Source: Bdellovibrionales bacterium GWA2_49_15 (GTDB taxonomy: Bacteria; Bdellovibrionota; Bacteriovoracia; Bacteriovoracales; Bacteriovoracaceae). Taken from it: a stretch of 64,000 nt of DNA. The stretch covers positions 299,407-363,406 of the forward strand of contig MEPP01000031.1 in the NCBI GenBank assembly GCA_001769855.1, written 5' to 3'. A program made the position numbers and the translations under genes. This document shows, in pieces, positions 17,396 to 26,549 of this stretch; within the stretch, counting starts at the first letter, position 1; each line of letters starts with the position of its first letter. Below the pieces are notes generated by a model. The model saw only the letters and a list, made by a program, of their open reading frames with translations. It was not told the DNA's origin and searched no databases.

Positions 17396-18767
17396 TCCCG
17401 CACTCTGATTTTAAGGCAAAGACGTAATCACCGAGTTCATCGGCCCAGAATTCGCCGTTAAATGTCCAAAAATATTGTTTTTCGTTTCTCTCTAAAAATT
17501 TAATATCGCCGCGCGCGCGCTCACCATTAATCCCCAAAATCTGCCCCTTCATCTTGCTTAGAATTTCCAGTTTTATATACGACATATCTTCAAAAGATCT
17601 GTCCAAAAGTCTGGCATGATACACCAGTCGTTTTTTGACATATCTCCCGATAATATCTCGCTGGAGAATCAGGGAATCTTTTAAGTTTCGCGCCGTCATA
17701 ATTTTTAACTTAGCGTTACCGATGGCCTTAATGGGCGTTAATTCATGTTTGCCTGCCTCAATTTGCTGGAACAGTTCCTGGGTGGCCGGGTCACGCCAGA
17801 TATCATTCAGCAGCTTTATAATGAGGGGATCAAAACTCACCTTGTCCTTTTGCTTAATCAAGGCATAGTAGCTTCGATAGTCCGACTTCATACTCCCGAT
17901 CAAATTTAAGAGACCGAGATAGCCTCGCTGATATTTAGTATAAAAATTGTCTGCAGATTTTTTTGCATCATCAAATAAACACATCTCAAGGTAGGTCAAG
18001 GCGGAGAGAACCTCGATTTCAGGGTTGAAGATGTAATCTAAAACCGGGGCCTTATAGGTTACCAATTTTCCCAAGGTTCTATTAAAATCTCTGGTATAGA
18101 AGGACGCCCAGGCCTCCTCAAAGAGGATTTCCGGCCAGATGGGTGATTTTTTTTGCAGGTCAAGATAGCTCAAGATTGATTTATCAAACTTGGCTGAGGC
18201 GAACTGCATCCTGGCGATACCGACGATACAGCTATCTCTTAAGGTAACCAGCTGGCGTTTCCGCAAGACCGTATGCCCACCGCTGCCCAAAACTTTCTCC
18301 GCTTGTCGAGCGCATTCATCATAATACCTTGCCGCTTCTTCGGACTTCTTTAAGATCGCCAAGGCCGACGCCTTCATGTGGGAAATAAAAGGGGCCAGAT
18401 CTTTTCCTTGCCGCTCAAGACCATCGAGAATGCTAAGGGCGCTATTGTAGTCACCTTTGTTAAAATATTTCTTGGCCAAGACATATCGTAACGTAGAGGC
18501 CCGTGAACGTTCGAGTACGTCGATTGATAGTGCCGAAAATTGTCTCAGACCGACGTGCGAAACAATCTCATCAATAAATTCATTAAGGGCAGCGTCAACC
18601 CCGGCCCCTGAGCTGTAAAGTGTTTCTTTAATGAAGGGAATCGTTCCGAAATAAATTCCGGAATCCACCAGCTCCTGAATATTTTTCTGACTGATGTTGC
18701 CGCTGCTTTGAGCTTTCACGGTGAGTGAAAAAAAGGTCAAAAAAATGATGTAAGCAAATCGTTTCAT
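17376..18767 (-). CDS. periplasmic TPR-like protein (GltC-like position)
   Basis: A signal peptide (MKRFAYIIFLTFFSLTVKAQSSG) leads a 463-residue helical protein. Repeat-like units include AKKYFNKGDYNSALSILDGLERQ (about residues 97-119), SEEAARYYDECARQAEKVLG and WASFYTRDFNRTLGKLVTY. In gliding clusters of deltaproteobacteria a TPR protein, GltC, pairs with outer-membrane barrels GltA/GltB; here a barrel gene lies three bases upstream, which fits. The stop lies inside the next gene (20-base overlap). No enzyme motif is seen. Confidence 0.6.
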   Translation of the reverse strand: MKRFAYIIFLTFFSLTVKAQSSGNISQKNIQELVDSGIYFGTIPFIKETLYSSGAGVDAALNEFIDEIVSHVGLRQFSALSIDVLERSRASTLRYVLAKKYFNKGDYNSALSILDGLERQGKDLAPFISHMKASALAILKKSEEAARYYDECARQAEKVLGSGGHTVLRKRQLVTLRDSCIVGIARMQFASAKFDKSILSYLDLQKKSPIWPEILFEEAWASFYTRDFNRTLGKLVTYKAPVLDYIFNPEIEVLSALTYLEMCLFDDAKKSADNFYTKYQRGYLGLLNLIGSMKSDYRSYYALIKQKDKVSFDPLIIKLLNDIWRDPATQELFQQIEAGKHELTPIKAIGNAKLKIMTARNLKDSLILQRDIIGRYVKKRLVYHARLLDRSFEDMSYIKLEILSKMKGQILGINGERARGDIKFLERNEKQYFWTFNGEFWADELGDYVFALKSECGNEVAKN

Positions 18768-18770
18768 CGA

Positions 18771-19502
18771 TTAAAACCTATAACCCAAGGATAAGCTCAG
18801 GTCGTAGTTGGAATAGTATGTTTCCTCACCGGTCGTGGCCGTCGACAGGGCCTTTTGGGCCTTGTAGTGTGTGCCGGTAAAATCCGCACGCAAATCCCAA
18901 CTTGGATTAATATAAAACTGCAAACCAATTTCCCAGATCGCACCTCGATGCGTTTCATTTTTTTCGGCAAAGGAACCTACTCCGCCTGACTGAAATTCTT
19001 CGCGGTTATTGTGCTCATTCAGTTCGGCCAGTCCCAAGCCAAAAATCCAGTCAAAGTACAAGACCTGATTGAAGGTATTAATTTTGGCATAGAAGGGCGA
19101 CCACAGCGCCATAACCGCCTTGTAATCGGTCACGATTCTTCTGAATGGCCTCGAACCCGGGCCTCCGGGATTGCGCACAGACATGGCAGTCGAATTTTCC
19201 TTCCCTTCATTTTTAGCATACAAAAATTCAATGCCCCATTCTTCCAGAACAAAATAATTGGCGCGTCCTTGCATGGTCAAAGAATCGACAAAAGCTCCGG
19301 AGGTTGTCGTTCCGCCACCCAGATGCAAACTCAAACTTCCCTTTTTGCGAAATTTTCTATTCTGTAATACGTAGACTTCTTTGTCCGGATCAAGCCAGGT
19401 GAAATCATACGTATCTGACTCTGAGGCAAGCACTGGCGGAATTAAATCGAGCAGGAGCATGAGTAAGACTGCAAGGTACCCAACAACATTTAATTTAAGC
19501 AT
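18771..19502 (-). CDS. outer-membrane beta-barrel protein of the gliding-like cluster
   Basis: After a signal peptide (MLKLNVVGYLAVLLMLLLDLIPPVLAS) the 215-residue mature protein shows alternating hydrophobic strands and ends in LSLSLGYRF, the terminal aromatic signature read by the BAM assembly machinery. The N-terminal GSLSLHLGGGTTTSGAFVDS and NPSWDLRADFTGTHYKAQ are strand-like. Family clues point to an OmpA/OmpW-like eight-strand barrel; position at the head of the TPR cluster suggests a GltA/GltB-type barrel. It probably begins the transcription unit, as the upstream gene stops 57 bases away. Confidence 0.65.
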   Translation of the reverse strand: MLKLNVVGYLAVLLMLLLDLIPPVLASESDTYDFTWLDPDKEVYVLQNRKFRKKGSLSLHLGGGTTTSGAFVDSLTMQGRANYFVLEEWGIEFLYAKNEGKENSTAMSVRNPGGPGSRPFRRIVTDYKAVMALWSPFYAKINTFNQVLYFDWIFGLGLAELNEHNNREEFQSGGVGSFAEKNETHRGAIWEIGLQFYINPSWDLRADFTGTHYKAQKALSTATTGEETYYSNYDLSLSLGYRF

Positions 19503-19559
19503 AGTGGCACACCCAATATTGTCTTCTATAAAAACTACTTATGCTTATTTTATCAAAAA

Positions 19560-22500
19560 TTAGGGATATGTTGCTGAAAATGCATTACTAGGGCAGATAT
19601 TTCCGAAGTTGCAATGCAAACAATGTTTCAGATTGCATCTTAGATAGTCCTTTTTTAATGACCAGATTTGCTCAAGCTCTCGAACGCACGAGTCAGACGT
19701 ATGTTCTTCAACCTTGATCAGTTGTTGATCAAGATAGACAAGCTTTAATGAAATTTTTGTCTCCTTGGTGTGCTGAAAATAATGATGGGCATACATTCTG
19801 AGTTGGGCCCAATACCCCCCCTCCTTATCAATTTTGTCAGCGCCAGTTTTAAAATCCCAAATTTCCATTTCGCCAGGTTGACTCTTTGGAACAATGACCA
19901 AATCCGGAGTCCCGGCAATCATGTGTCCGGCAAATTTAAACTTCACCGGCCGCTCTGAAAAAAATTCGTCGCCCTGGTCAAAATGCGGTTTCAGCAGCCC
20001 AAAAACCCACTCTACAGAATCCTTATCGCGCGAAGTGAGCTTTGCTTCGTCAACGATGTGGTGATCCCAATTTGATTGAATCAATTGCGATAGCAAATTG
20101 TGCAAATGACTTCCCCTCTCAGCGCTAGAGGCCAGCTCAGGTAAGGCATGGCGGCTTGCACTTTGTGGAAGCTGTTCTGCTAAGCTTTTAAGATATTCTA
20201 TTTCTTCGTCAGAAAATTTAATAATATTCGCTAAGTAAAACTTCATCGGGCAATCTGCCAGCATGGAAGCACGAGTGACAGAAAGCTCTGACGAAATTGC
20301 CACTGCCGTCAAGGTTTGAGATCCGTGCTCTTGCTGGGTCATGCCGGAAAATACGTTCGAAGAATCGATATGAAATAAAGGCCGAGCGAGCTTAATCTGT
20401 CGTTCTTTAACATTTAAAATTTCTTCCTGGTCTGGAGGCGAGATAGAAAGAGTCTGCACCTCGCGAAAAGGAGAGCTGGCGGTACCGGCGTGTTGATCAT
20501 CAATCTTACGAAGTCCGTCGATCCAATTTTTTCCGTATTTCGTACCATCATTTTTTTTATTCGGGTTGGTGACGATAATATTGGACCAGGTCAAACATTT
20601 TCTGGCCCGAGTGCCTGCGACATAAAAAAGTCGTTTGGCTTCTGCAAAATCTTTTTCCTTGGCCACCCTAGTTTCGAGGATCATGGCCGGCGTACGCATT
20701 TTTTTGTTCCCAATTCGCCAGCGAAAGCTAAAAGGCCACTTACCAATTGTTGGTGAGTCCGACCTTCCTTTTGCGTTGGTATGGATTCCGGCCAAAATAA
20801 CGTGCTCAAATTCAAGTCCCTTGGCGGCATGAGTGGTCATGATTTTGATGTTGCCGACAGTTCCCGGATAACGAAATTCAGTTGAATAGCTCGACTCCCG
20901 TTCTTCATTGAGTATGAAGCTAATCATGTCACTATCATCGGACGAAAATTTTACGATCTCTTCCAGTAAAGCACTCACCACCCTGAAATCGGCAACCTTT
21001 AAATTCAGGTCTGACAGAAAGATATAAAAGGAATCAAGCGGGCCAAAAAGAACATAATTATGCAAGAACCGATCAAGAACTTCAGAGAGTGTCACATGCT
21101 TTGGAACTTCAATTTCCAAGAGGGCAATATAGCTTTCGAGCAAAGTGAGAATTGTTTTGCGCGTGGTCGTCGTGTGAAAAACTGTGGACTTCACCAAGTG
21201 AAGAAGCAATTGCAAAATTCCAAGTGTGGGGTCGTCCGCATACGGAATTTTAATTTGGGCGACGAAGCTCAGATCGCTTTTAATAAGCAAGTCAATAAGA
21301 TGCTTGGAGGGCGCGAGCTTGCTATAAAGAATGCAAATTTCCTGCGTAGGATTAAGCTGGAGCTGTTGCTTAATATAGCTATGTAAAATTGAAGCCTCAA
21401 GCTGGTTGATCTCATCTCTGGCAGGGGCACCGTCGCCATCTCGCACTAAAATATTATTTGCGATCTGGGTCACCTTCCCTGGCGAAGCCGGGTTTGTTGC
21501 ATGGGGATATTTCTGATACTCAACTGAAACGGCATACTGGTCGATACCCTCGAAATCCGGACCGAGTTTAAAAAGATAGTCGAAGAACTCATTATTAAAG
21601 TTGATAATATTTTCTTCGGATCGGTAGTTGGCAAGAAGGGAGAGATTTTTGGGAACTTTATGGCGACAGCCCAAAAAAACAGAGAGCTCGCCGCCCCGAA
21701 AACCATAAATGGCCTGCTTGGGATCACCAACGCAAAATATTCTCGAAAAATCGTTGTCAATAATTTGCTGTAAAATCTTAAACTGTATCTCCGAGGTATC
21801 TTGGAACTCATCCACAATCAGATATTTATACGCTTTAGAAATCTGCTGCTGGACCTCTCGATTACCCAGGGCCTGATGCACATTATATTCCAGATCGGAA
21901 AAGGTTAGGCCATCCTTTTTGGTCCACGCCTGAGCGAGGGTTTCATACAGTTCTTTAATCACGGGAAACCAGATGCTCACAAGAACATCTTGGTTTTCAT
22001 GAAAATACAGTAGCTCCTCGGCCAAATCTTTTATAAAGCTTTTTAAGGCCTTATAATAATCAAAGAGACCCGCCAAGAGCTCATCACTCTTGGCCGCCGG
22101 AGGAGTTCTTGGCACCTCCAACGTCGCAAATAATTCTTGCAAGGTCTGTATGCCATCGATGGTGCCTAACTTAATTCCCGCTAATCTTGTGTAAAAGTTA
22201 TCGAGCGTGGTAAGCCATTTAGCCGAGGTCGTTTCCCTGTACGGCAGCAGCGCTGATTGCACATCGGGAACGCGGCTCAACCCGTATTGATCAAACAATT
22301 TTGCGATAATAATATTAAAATTTTCCGAAGTATTCTCATGATCGGATAACTCCCAGGACAAACGCAGCTCCGGGTCCAAGAAGATACTACAAAATGATTC
22401 CACAATTTTATCGAAACTAATAAAGAGAGTGTCAAAAACCTGGTGAGACATCTCACTGGGCTTTTTGTGTTGCAACCATTCATGACAGGTTTCGCGAACG

Positions 22501-22961
22501 AGCGCCCGGGCCGCGAATTGGGACATGATCGTGGCGCGACTATCGACACCCTCGATGAGCCCCTGGCGAATCAGCTTCATACAAAATGAATGAATGGTTC
22601 CCATGTTCAACCGAGGCAACTGCTCTATGACCATTTGCCATTTAGGTCGATCTCCGGTAGCCAGAGCCAACTCATCGCGCAGCCGTTTTTCGAGTCTGAT
22701 CTGCATCTCTTGCGCGGCCTTGTTGGTAAAGGTCATCATCACCATTGAGGAGAGAAAAGAACCAAGCTCTCGCTTCAATTCAAAATCTATCAACTGACAA
22801 TTTTTCTCTTGTGAAAAAAAATCTTTCAACAAATAGATCATATGCTCAATCAGGACATAGGTTTTGCCAGAACCTGCGCCCGCACTCAGCAGCATACCAC
22901 CGTGATGCTCTATGGCCTGTTTCTGCTCTTCATTCGGCGCACGAACTGTCGGGGTCGCCAT
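19560..22961 (-). CDS. UvrD-type helicase-nuclease, AddA/RecB-like
   Basis: The 1133-residue protein begins with a UvrD/Rep superfamily-1 helicase: Walker A GAGSGKT (about residues 28-34), DEFQDTSEIQ (about 380), GDPKQAIYGFRGG (about 410) and the late HAAKGLEFEHVIL (about 708). The C-terminus is a PD-(D/E)XK nuclease with IAGTPDLVIV and WDFKTG (about 1010-1035). Cysteines in LADCPMKFYL and in a final C-x2-C-x5-C (HCLHCNFGNIC) suggest an Fe-S cluster wrapped around the nuclease. AddA-like enzymes resect double-strand ends for recombination. Its ATG overlaps the upstream AddB-like gene's stop by one base, so the two form a complex-encoding pair. Confidence 0.85.
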   Translation of the reverse strand: MATPTVRAPNEEQKQAIEHHGGMLLSAGAGSGKTYVLIEHMIYLLKDFFSQEKNCQLIDFELKRELGSFLSSMVMMTFTNKAAQEMQIRLEKRLRDELALATGDRPKWQMVIEQLPRLNMGTIHSFCMKLIRQGLIEGVDSRATIMSQFAARALVRETCHEWLQHKKPSEMSHQVFDTLFISFDKIVESFCSIFLDPELRLSWELSDHENTSENFNIIIAKLFDQYGLSRVPDVQSALLPYRETTSAKWLTTLDNFYTRLAGIKLGTIDGIQTLQELFATLEVPRTPPAAKSDELLAGLFDYYKALKSFIKDLAEELLYFHENQDVLVSIWFPVIKELYETLAQAWTKKDGLTFSDLEYNVHQALGNREVQQQISKAYKYLIVDEFQDTSEIQFKILQQIIDNDFSRIFCVGDPKQAIYGFRGGELSVFLGCRHKVPKNLSLLANYRSEENIINFNNEFFDYLFKLGPDFEGIDQYAVSVEYQKYPHATNPASPGKVTQIANNILVRDGDGAPARDEINQLEASILHSYIKQQLQLNPTQEICILYSKLAPSKHLIDLLIKSDLSFVAQIKIPYADDPTLGILQLLLHLVKSTVFHTTTTRKTILTLLESYIALLEIEVPKHVTLSEVLDRFLHNYVLFGPLDSFYIFLSDLNLKVADFRVVSALLEEIVKFSSDDSDMISFILNEERESSYSTEFRYPGTVGNIKIMTTHAAKGLEFEHVILAGIHTNAKGRSDSPTIGKWPFSFRWRIGNKKMRTPAMILETRVAKEKDFAEAKRLFYVAGTRARKCLTWSNIIVTNPNKKNDGTKYGKNWIDGLRKIDDQHAGTASSPFREVQTLSISPPDQEEILNVKERQIKLARPLFHIDSSNVFSGMTQQEHGSQTLTAVAISSELSVTRASMLADCPMKFYLANIIKFSDEEIEYLKSLAEQLPQSASRHALPELASSAERGSHLHNLLSQLIQSNWDHHIVDEAKLTSRDKDSVEWVFGLLKPHFDQGDEFFSERPVKFKFAGHMIAGTPDLVIVPKSQPGEMEIWDFKTGADKIDKEGGYWAQLRMYAHHYFQHTKETKISLKLVYLDQQLIKVEEHTSDSCVRELEQIWSLKKDYLRCNLKHCLHCNFGNICPSNAFSATYP

Positions 22962-25366
22962 TAGATTTGTCCTTTTGAACAGAGTGCTGACAGATCACAA
23001 AAATCACATGTTTGCGCTTTGAGTGGAGACGCTTTAAAGATGTCGTCAGCGTAAAGGTCTTGCTGAAGGCCTTCTTCATAACTTCTATACTCGCTGAGTT
23101 TTCGCTCATAATCTTCCCTGGGTATCCCTTTTAAAGTAAGGTCTCCGCACTCAAGGGTCCCCACGTCCATGACGGACCGAAGCAGCGTTTCATCCGGCTC
23201 ACTCAAGCAAATCAAGCCAAAGCATAGAATTTTCTTAGAGATGTCGGCATGGGCCAAATAAAACCATACTTGTAGCTTTTCAAATTTATCAAAAGCCTTG
23301 AGCGTTGGGATACTCCCGGCCCCTCGCTTGAAATCTAAAATGGCATACCCATCTTCATTTTCTAAGATACAATCGATGCGCCCCTTGTACTCAACGGCGC
23401 TCACGACTTCCGAGAATGGAATCTCAAATCGCACCGTCGTGAAATGATAAAGCGCGATTAAATCATTAAGAATCTTTATTCCGTTCATGGAATATTCAAA
23501 GATTTCTTTCTGGATCTCCGGCAATGAGATTTTTTTAATTTTTAAAATGCGTTTCTCTAAATACTCACGTAGATGCAAATCAACAAGCCTGGTAACTGAA
23601 TCGTCATTGAGTTCGAGATTTTTTTCAAAAAAATCTTTAATCACAAGATGCTCAATTTCACCGAGCTCAAAGCTTTCAAGCTGCAGCTGGGTTGTCTTAT
23701 CCAATCGGCACTCATGGATTTCCTGGAAATAAAATTTTCGGGGACAGTCACAGTAATTTTGCATGCGCGACGGAGTAAGCTTTTTCTGCCGGTAGGTTTG
23801 GGTAATGTACCGTGCTAGCACATCAACTGGAACTTTCTTGCAGAGTCTATTCTCACTCCCATAACCTTTCTGTTTTAAGGAACCAAGAATCATCTTCCAG
23901 AAGAAACTTCGCTCTTCGATTCCTTCCTCATAAAGAAGCCTGTTTTTTTCTCCGCTCAGAAAAATATCCAGCCAAAACTTTAAAAAGTTTTTCTCCAGAT
24001 CAGCCGACTTTACCGGTGACAACGGAGCAATATTCACAAGCATTGAGTCTGAAAAGGCACTGCCGTCGGAGATAATTTCCCCATACTGCTCACTTACCAC
24101 CAAGATACTACCGTCGGGCGAGTGGTCCAACTCCAGACCACTGATCGATGTGATTGAGGAGGAATGGCGTGAAAACGCAACAGGGATGAGGTAATTTCGC
24201 GGCAAATCGAGCTGCGATGCCTCACAAATCATTTTCCAAATATCCCCATCAACCTTGGTATTTTTCGCGGATAGCTCCTGCCAAACTTGAAGATTGGCGC
24301 GAACTAGAAGAATAACTTTTATGGCACGTTGATTTCTGAAGTCTTTTTCTGCCAATTTTTGGCGACACTCATCATCAATATACTGATGCATGGCCTCGAC
24401 GGAAAGAAATCCTGTCCGACTTGATTCTATCCGGGCCAAAACACTTTTGGTCAACGCCTCTAAAATTCCGGAAAAAAACTGTGATTCCAATTTAAAATAG
24501 TTGTCATGATAAATAGAACAAAGATCACCGGAACTCAGCTCATTTTTCGCCAAAATAATATTGGTCGCCTTGCCTCCGGCAAGCTGCTTGATCAGCAACT
24601 CTGAATGTCTGTTGTAGGCGGGACGAATAATTTGGCATTGAACTGCACTGGAGGAAATATCTCGTTCCACCGGCGGCACCGTCTTCCTGTCCGGGAATAA
24701 CCACGTTATCCAATCAGTGGCCCGGGCGCTTAGATAGGCGGGTTCAGGAATAAAAATATGCACATCGTGCTTGATGGCAAGTGATTTCAAAAAATCCACC
24801 TGCACGCCGGTGAAATGCCGAAAGCCAAAAAACAAGTATGTCTGGCTGGGCAGGTACTCATAAGCAGGATGGGCCGGGGTTCGAAGTTGATGGGCCAACT
24901 CTCCATAAACTCCGTGCTCATCGAGGATTTTAGCACTTTGTAAAAAATGCCAAAAATACAAAACACATCTTTTGACATCCGGGCGAAAGTCAGCCAGAAC
25001 TGTTTCCAAAAAATCCGGCACCAAAAAATGTCCTCGCAAATCGGTGAAGATTTTATGCGCCAGTTGAAAATCCGCCAGACTTAACTCTGATAAATGTGCC
25101 TTCCATAAAGTTGCGAGAGACAGCAGGAGTCGGGACTTATTGCAAAATTGATTGGAGTCAAAGTTTGGATCACAGCTTAACAAATTCTGGGCAAATTTGA
25201 AGACGGTGACGACATCGGTACTGTCACAGTCAATTCTCTGGAGATACTCACGATACTTGTCAGCCAAGGCAGGGCCAGGACAGACTCCGATTACATTTTT
25301 CGCAGAAATTGTCTTAATCTTTTGTTCTAACTCAACCAAATCGCGAAAAATTGCAGGGTAAAGCAT
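22961..25366 (-). CDS. PD-(D/E)XK nuclease subunit, AddB-like
   Basis: The 801-residue product ends in a nuclease domain: TPSRMQNYCDCPRKFYF (about residues 530-546), YKGRIDCILENEDGYAILDFKRG (about 660-680, catalytic D and D-x-K) and a final C-x2-C-x6-C (CDFCDLSALC), typical of AddB/Cas4-like Fe-S nucleases. The N-terminal half resembles an inactivated helicase: where AddB usually has a Walker A loop there is GVCPGPALADKY, with no G-K-S/T. It therefore probably recognises or cuts DNA while the partner translocates. It precedes the AddA-like gene with a TAATG overlap. Confidence 0.8.
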   Translation of the reverse strand: MLYPAIFRDLVELEQKIKTISAKNVIGVCPGPALADKYREYLQRIDCDSTDVVTVFKFAQNLLSCDPNFDSNQFCNKSRLLLSLATLWKAHLSELSLADFQLAHKIFTDLRGHFLVPDFLETVLADFRPDVKRCVLYFWHFLQSAKILDEHGVYGELAHQLRTPAHPAYEYLPSQTYLFFGFRHFTGVQVDFLKSLAIKHDVHIFIPEPAYLSARATDWITWLFPDRKTVPPVERDISSSAVQCQIIRPAYNRHSELLIKQLAGGKATNIILAKNELSSGDLCSIYHDNYFKLESQFFSGILEALTKSVLARIESSRTGFLSVEAMHQYIDDECRQKLAEKDFRNQRAIKVILLVRANLQVWQELSAKNTKVDGDIWKMICEASQLDLPRNYLIPVAFSRHSSSITSISGLELDHSPDGSILVVSEQYGEIISDGSAFSDSMLVNIAPLSPVKSADLEKNFLKFWLDIFLSGEKNRLLYEEGIEERSFFWKMILGSLKQKGYGSENRLCKKVPVDVLARYITQTYRQKKLTPSRMQNYCDCPRKFYFQEIHECRLDKTTQLQLESFELGEIEHLVIKDFFEKNLELNDDSVTRLVDLHLREYLEKRILKIKKISLPEIQKEIFEYSMNGIKILNDLIALYHFTTVRFEIPFSEVVSAVEYKGRIDCILENEDGYAILDFKRGAGSIPTLKAFDKFEKLQVWFYLAHADISKKILCFGLICLSEPDETLLRSVMDVGTLECGDLTLKGIPREDYERKLSEYRSYEEGLQQDLYADDIFKASPLKAQTCDFCDLSALCSKGQI

Positions 25367-25368
25367 GA

Positions 25369-26394
25369 TTATAGGCCAAACATATCGCTAAAATTGAGAG
25401 GAGCAGGCACTTTCAAGATTCGATCTCTCATCTCTGACTCTTCGAATAGCCCGCAAAAATTTTCGGACATGGCACCTGTGGCAAAAACGGAGGACATGAG
25501 GGACTGCTGACGAAAGAGGATATTCTTACCTTTTTTATCAAATTCCTCCCATTGGTTTCCCTGCTCGGGAAACTCAAAGGCCAAGGCCGCAGTCGAGGAT
25601 ACGAGGACCAGGATATTGGGATTCGCCTTTTGATAGTCCAGAAAATAGTGATGCAATTTATCGATCTCGAGAAAGTGCTCGCGCGCTTTGAATATCTCAC
25701 CTTTTTTTAGCAGCTCACCATATTCAAAATCCCGAACCATATATACATTGGCGAAAGGCCTCTTGATAAAACTCTCAAAAGTTTGCTTAGCATTTTCAAA
25801 CAATCCGCTATGGCAGCTTTCCAACTGGCAGCTTTTGTCAAAGTAAACACCCGCGGTCAAAGGGATGTTAACTGGGGTCTGAAAAAAGGCAGCATCAGGT
25901 GATTTCGTGCGCGCCATCTTCCACACGATAGTTAAATCGCTATAAAAATTCTGCTCACTTTTACATTGAAAAGCGCTATCGAGTCCTTGACCTTCCCCAA
26001 TCCCATTTTCCAGCACTCCTGCCAAGGCACCGCTTTTGCCAAGATTTTTCCAAAACGGTGGATTATCAAAATCACTGCAATCGTTTTTCTGATTTTTACT
26101 GCCATTAACCTGTGATAAAAAGTTGCTATGGGCCTTTGGTCGCAAGAAATAAAGATTATAGGCCCACATTTTCCCTGAACAATAACTACGCTCAAAAGAA
26201 ATCTGCTTCGACTGCGATGAAAATTTCAGCAATGGCAGATGTTCATCCGAGAGTCCGGCAATCTGAAGCCAAATTATTTTAGTCGGAGCTTCGCCAAAGG
26301 CATGCCTTTGCAAATTGAGCGTGTTGACTCTCGCGCAACTGAGACTGACTATCGCAGCCAGAATAACTAGTAGCGTTAGCCTGTTTTTAATCAT
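25369..26394 (-). CDS. lipoprotein, possibly alkaline-phosphatase-superfamily-like
   Basis: The ATG at 26394 has GAGAGG 8 bases upstream; a GTG three codons earlier is less likely. MIKNRLTLLVILAAIVSLSCARV carries the lipobox LSC. The order of segments (KIIWLQIAGLSDEHLPLLKF early, VYMVRDFEYGELL in the middle, then ILVLVSSTAALAFEF) recalls the alkaline phosphatase/sulfatase superfamily, where an I-x-x-D-G-L-R metal site comes first and a D-H pair later. Here the expected first Asp is replaced (AGLSD), so activity is doubtful. It lies two bases upstream of the AddB-like gene on the same strand. Confidence 0.65.
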   Translation of the reverse strand: MIKNRLTLLVILAAIVSLSCARVNTLNLQRHAFGEAPTKIIWLQIAGLSDEHLPLLKFSSQSKQISFERSYCSGKMWAYNLYFLRPKAHSNFLSQVNGSKNQKNDCSDFDNPPFWKNLGKSGALAGVLENGIGEGQGLDSAFQCKSEQNFYSDLTIVWKMARTKSPDAAFFQTPVNIPLTAGVYFDKSCQLESCHSGLFENAKQTFESFIKRPFANVYMVRDFEYGELLKKGEIFKAREHFLEIDKLHHYFLDYQKANPNILVLVSSTAALAFEFPEQGNQWEEFDKKGKNILFRQQSLMSSVFATGAMSENFCGLFEESEMRDRILKVPAPLNFSDMFGL

Positions 26395-26549
26395 AATTTT
26401 CACCTCTCAAGACTATAACAATTTTTTTGATCTTCACAGAGCCAAATATCATTCTTTGAACCTCACATAATAAAGACAAAAAGTTTTATTTCTCGCCCAT
26501 TATCCTCTATTCTTAGTGCTAAACGCTTTTGTTGAGGGAGAATGGCATT

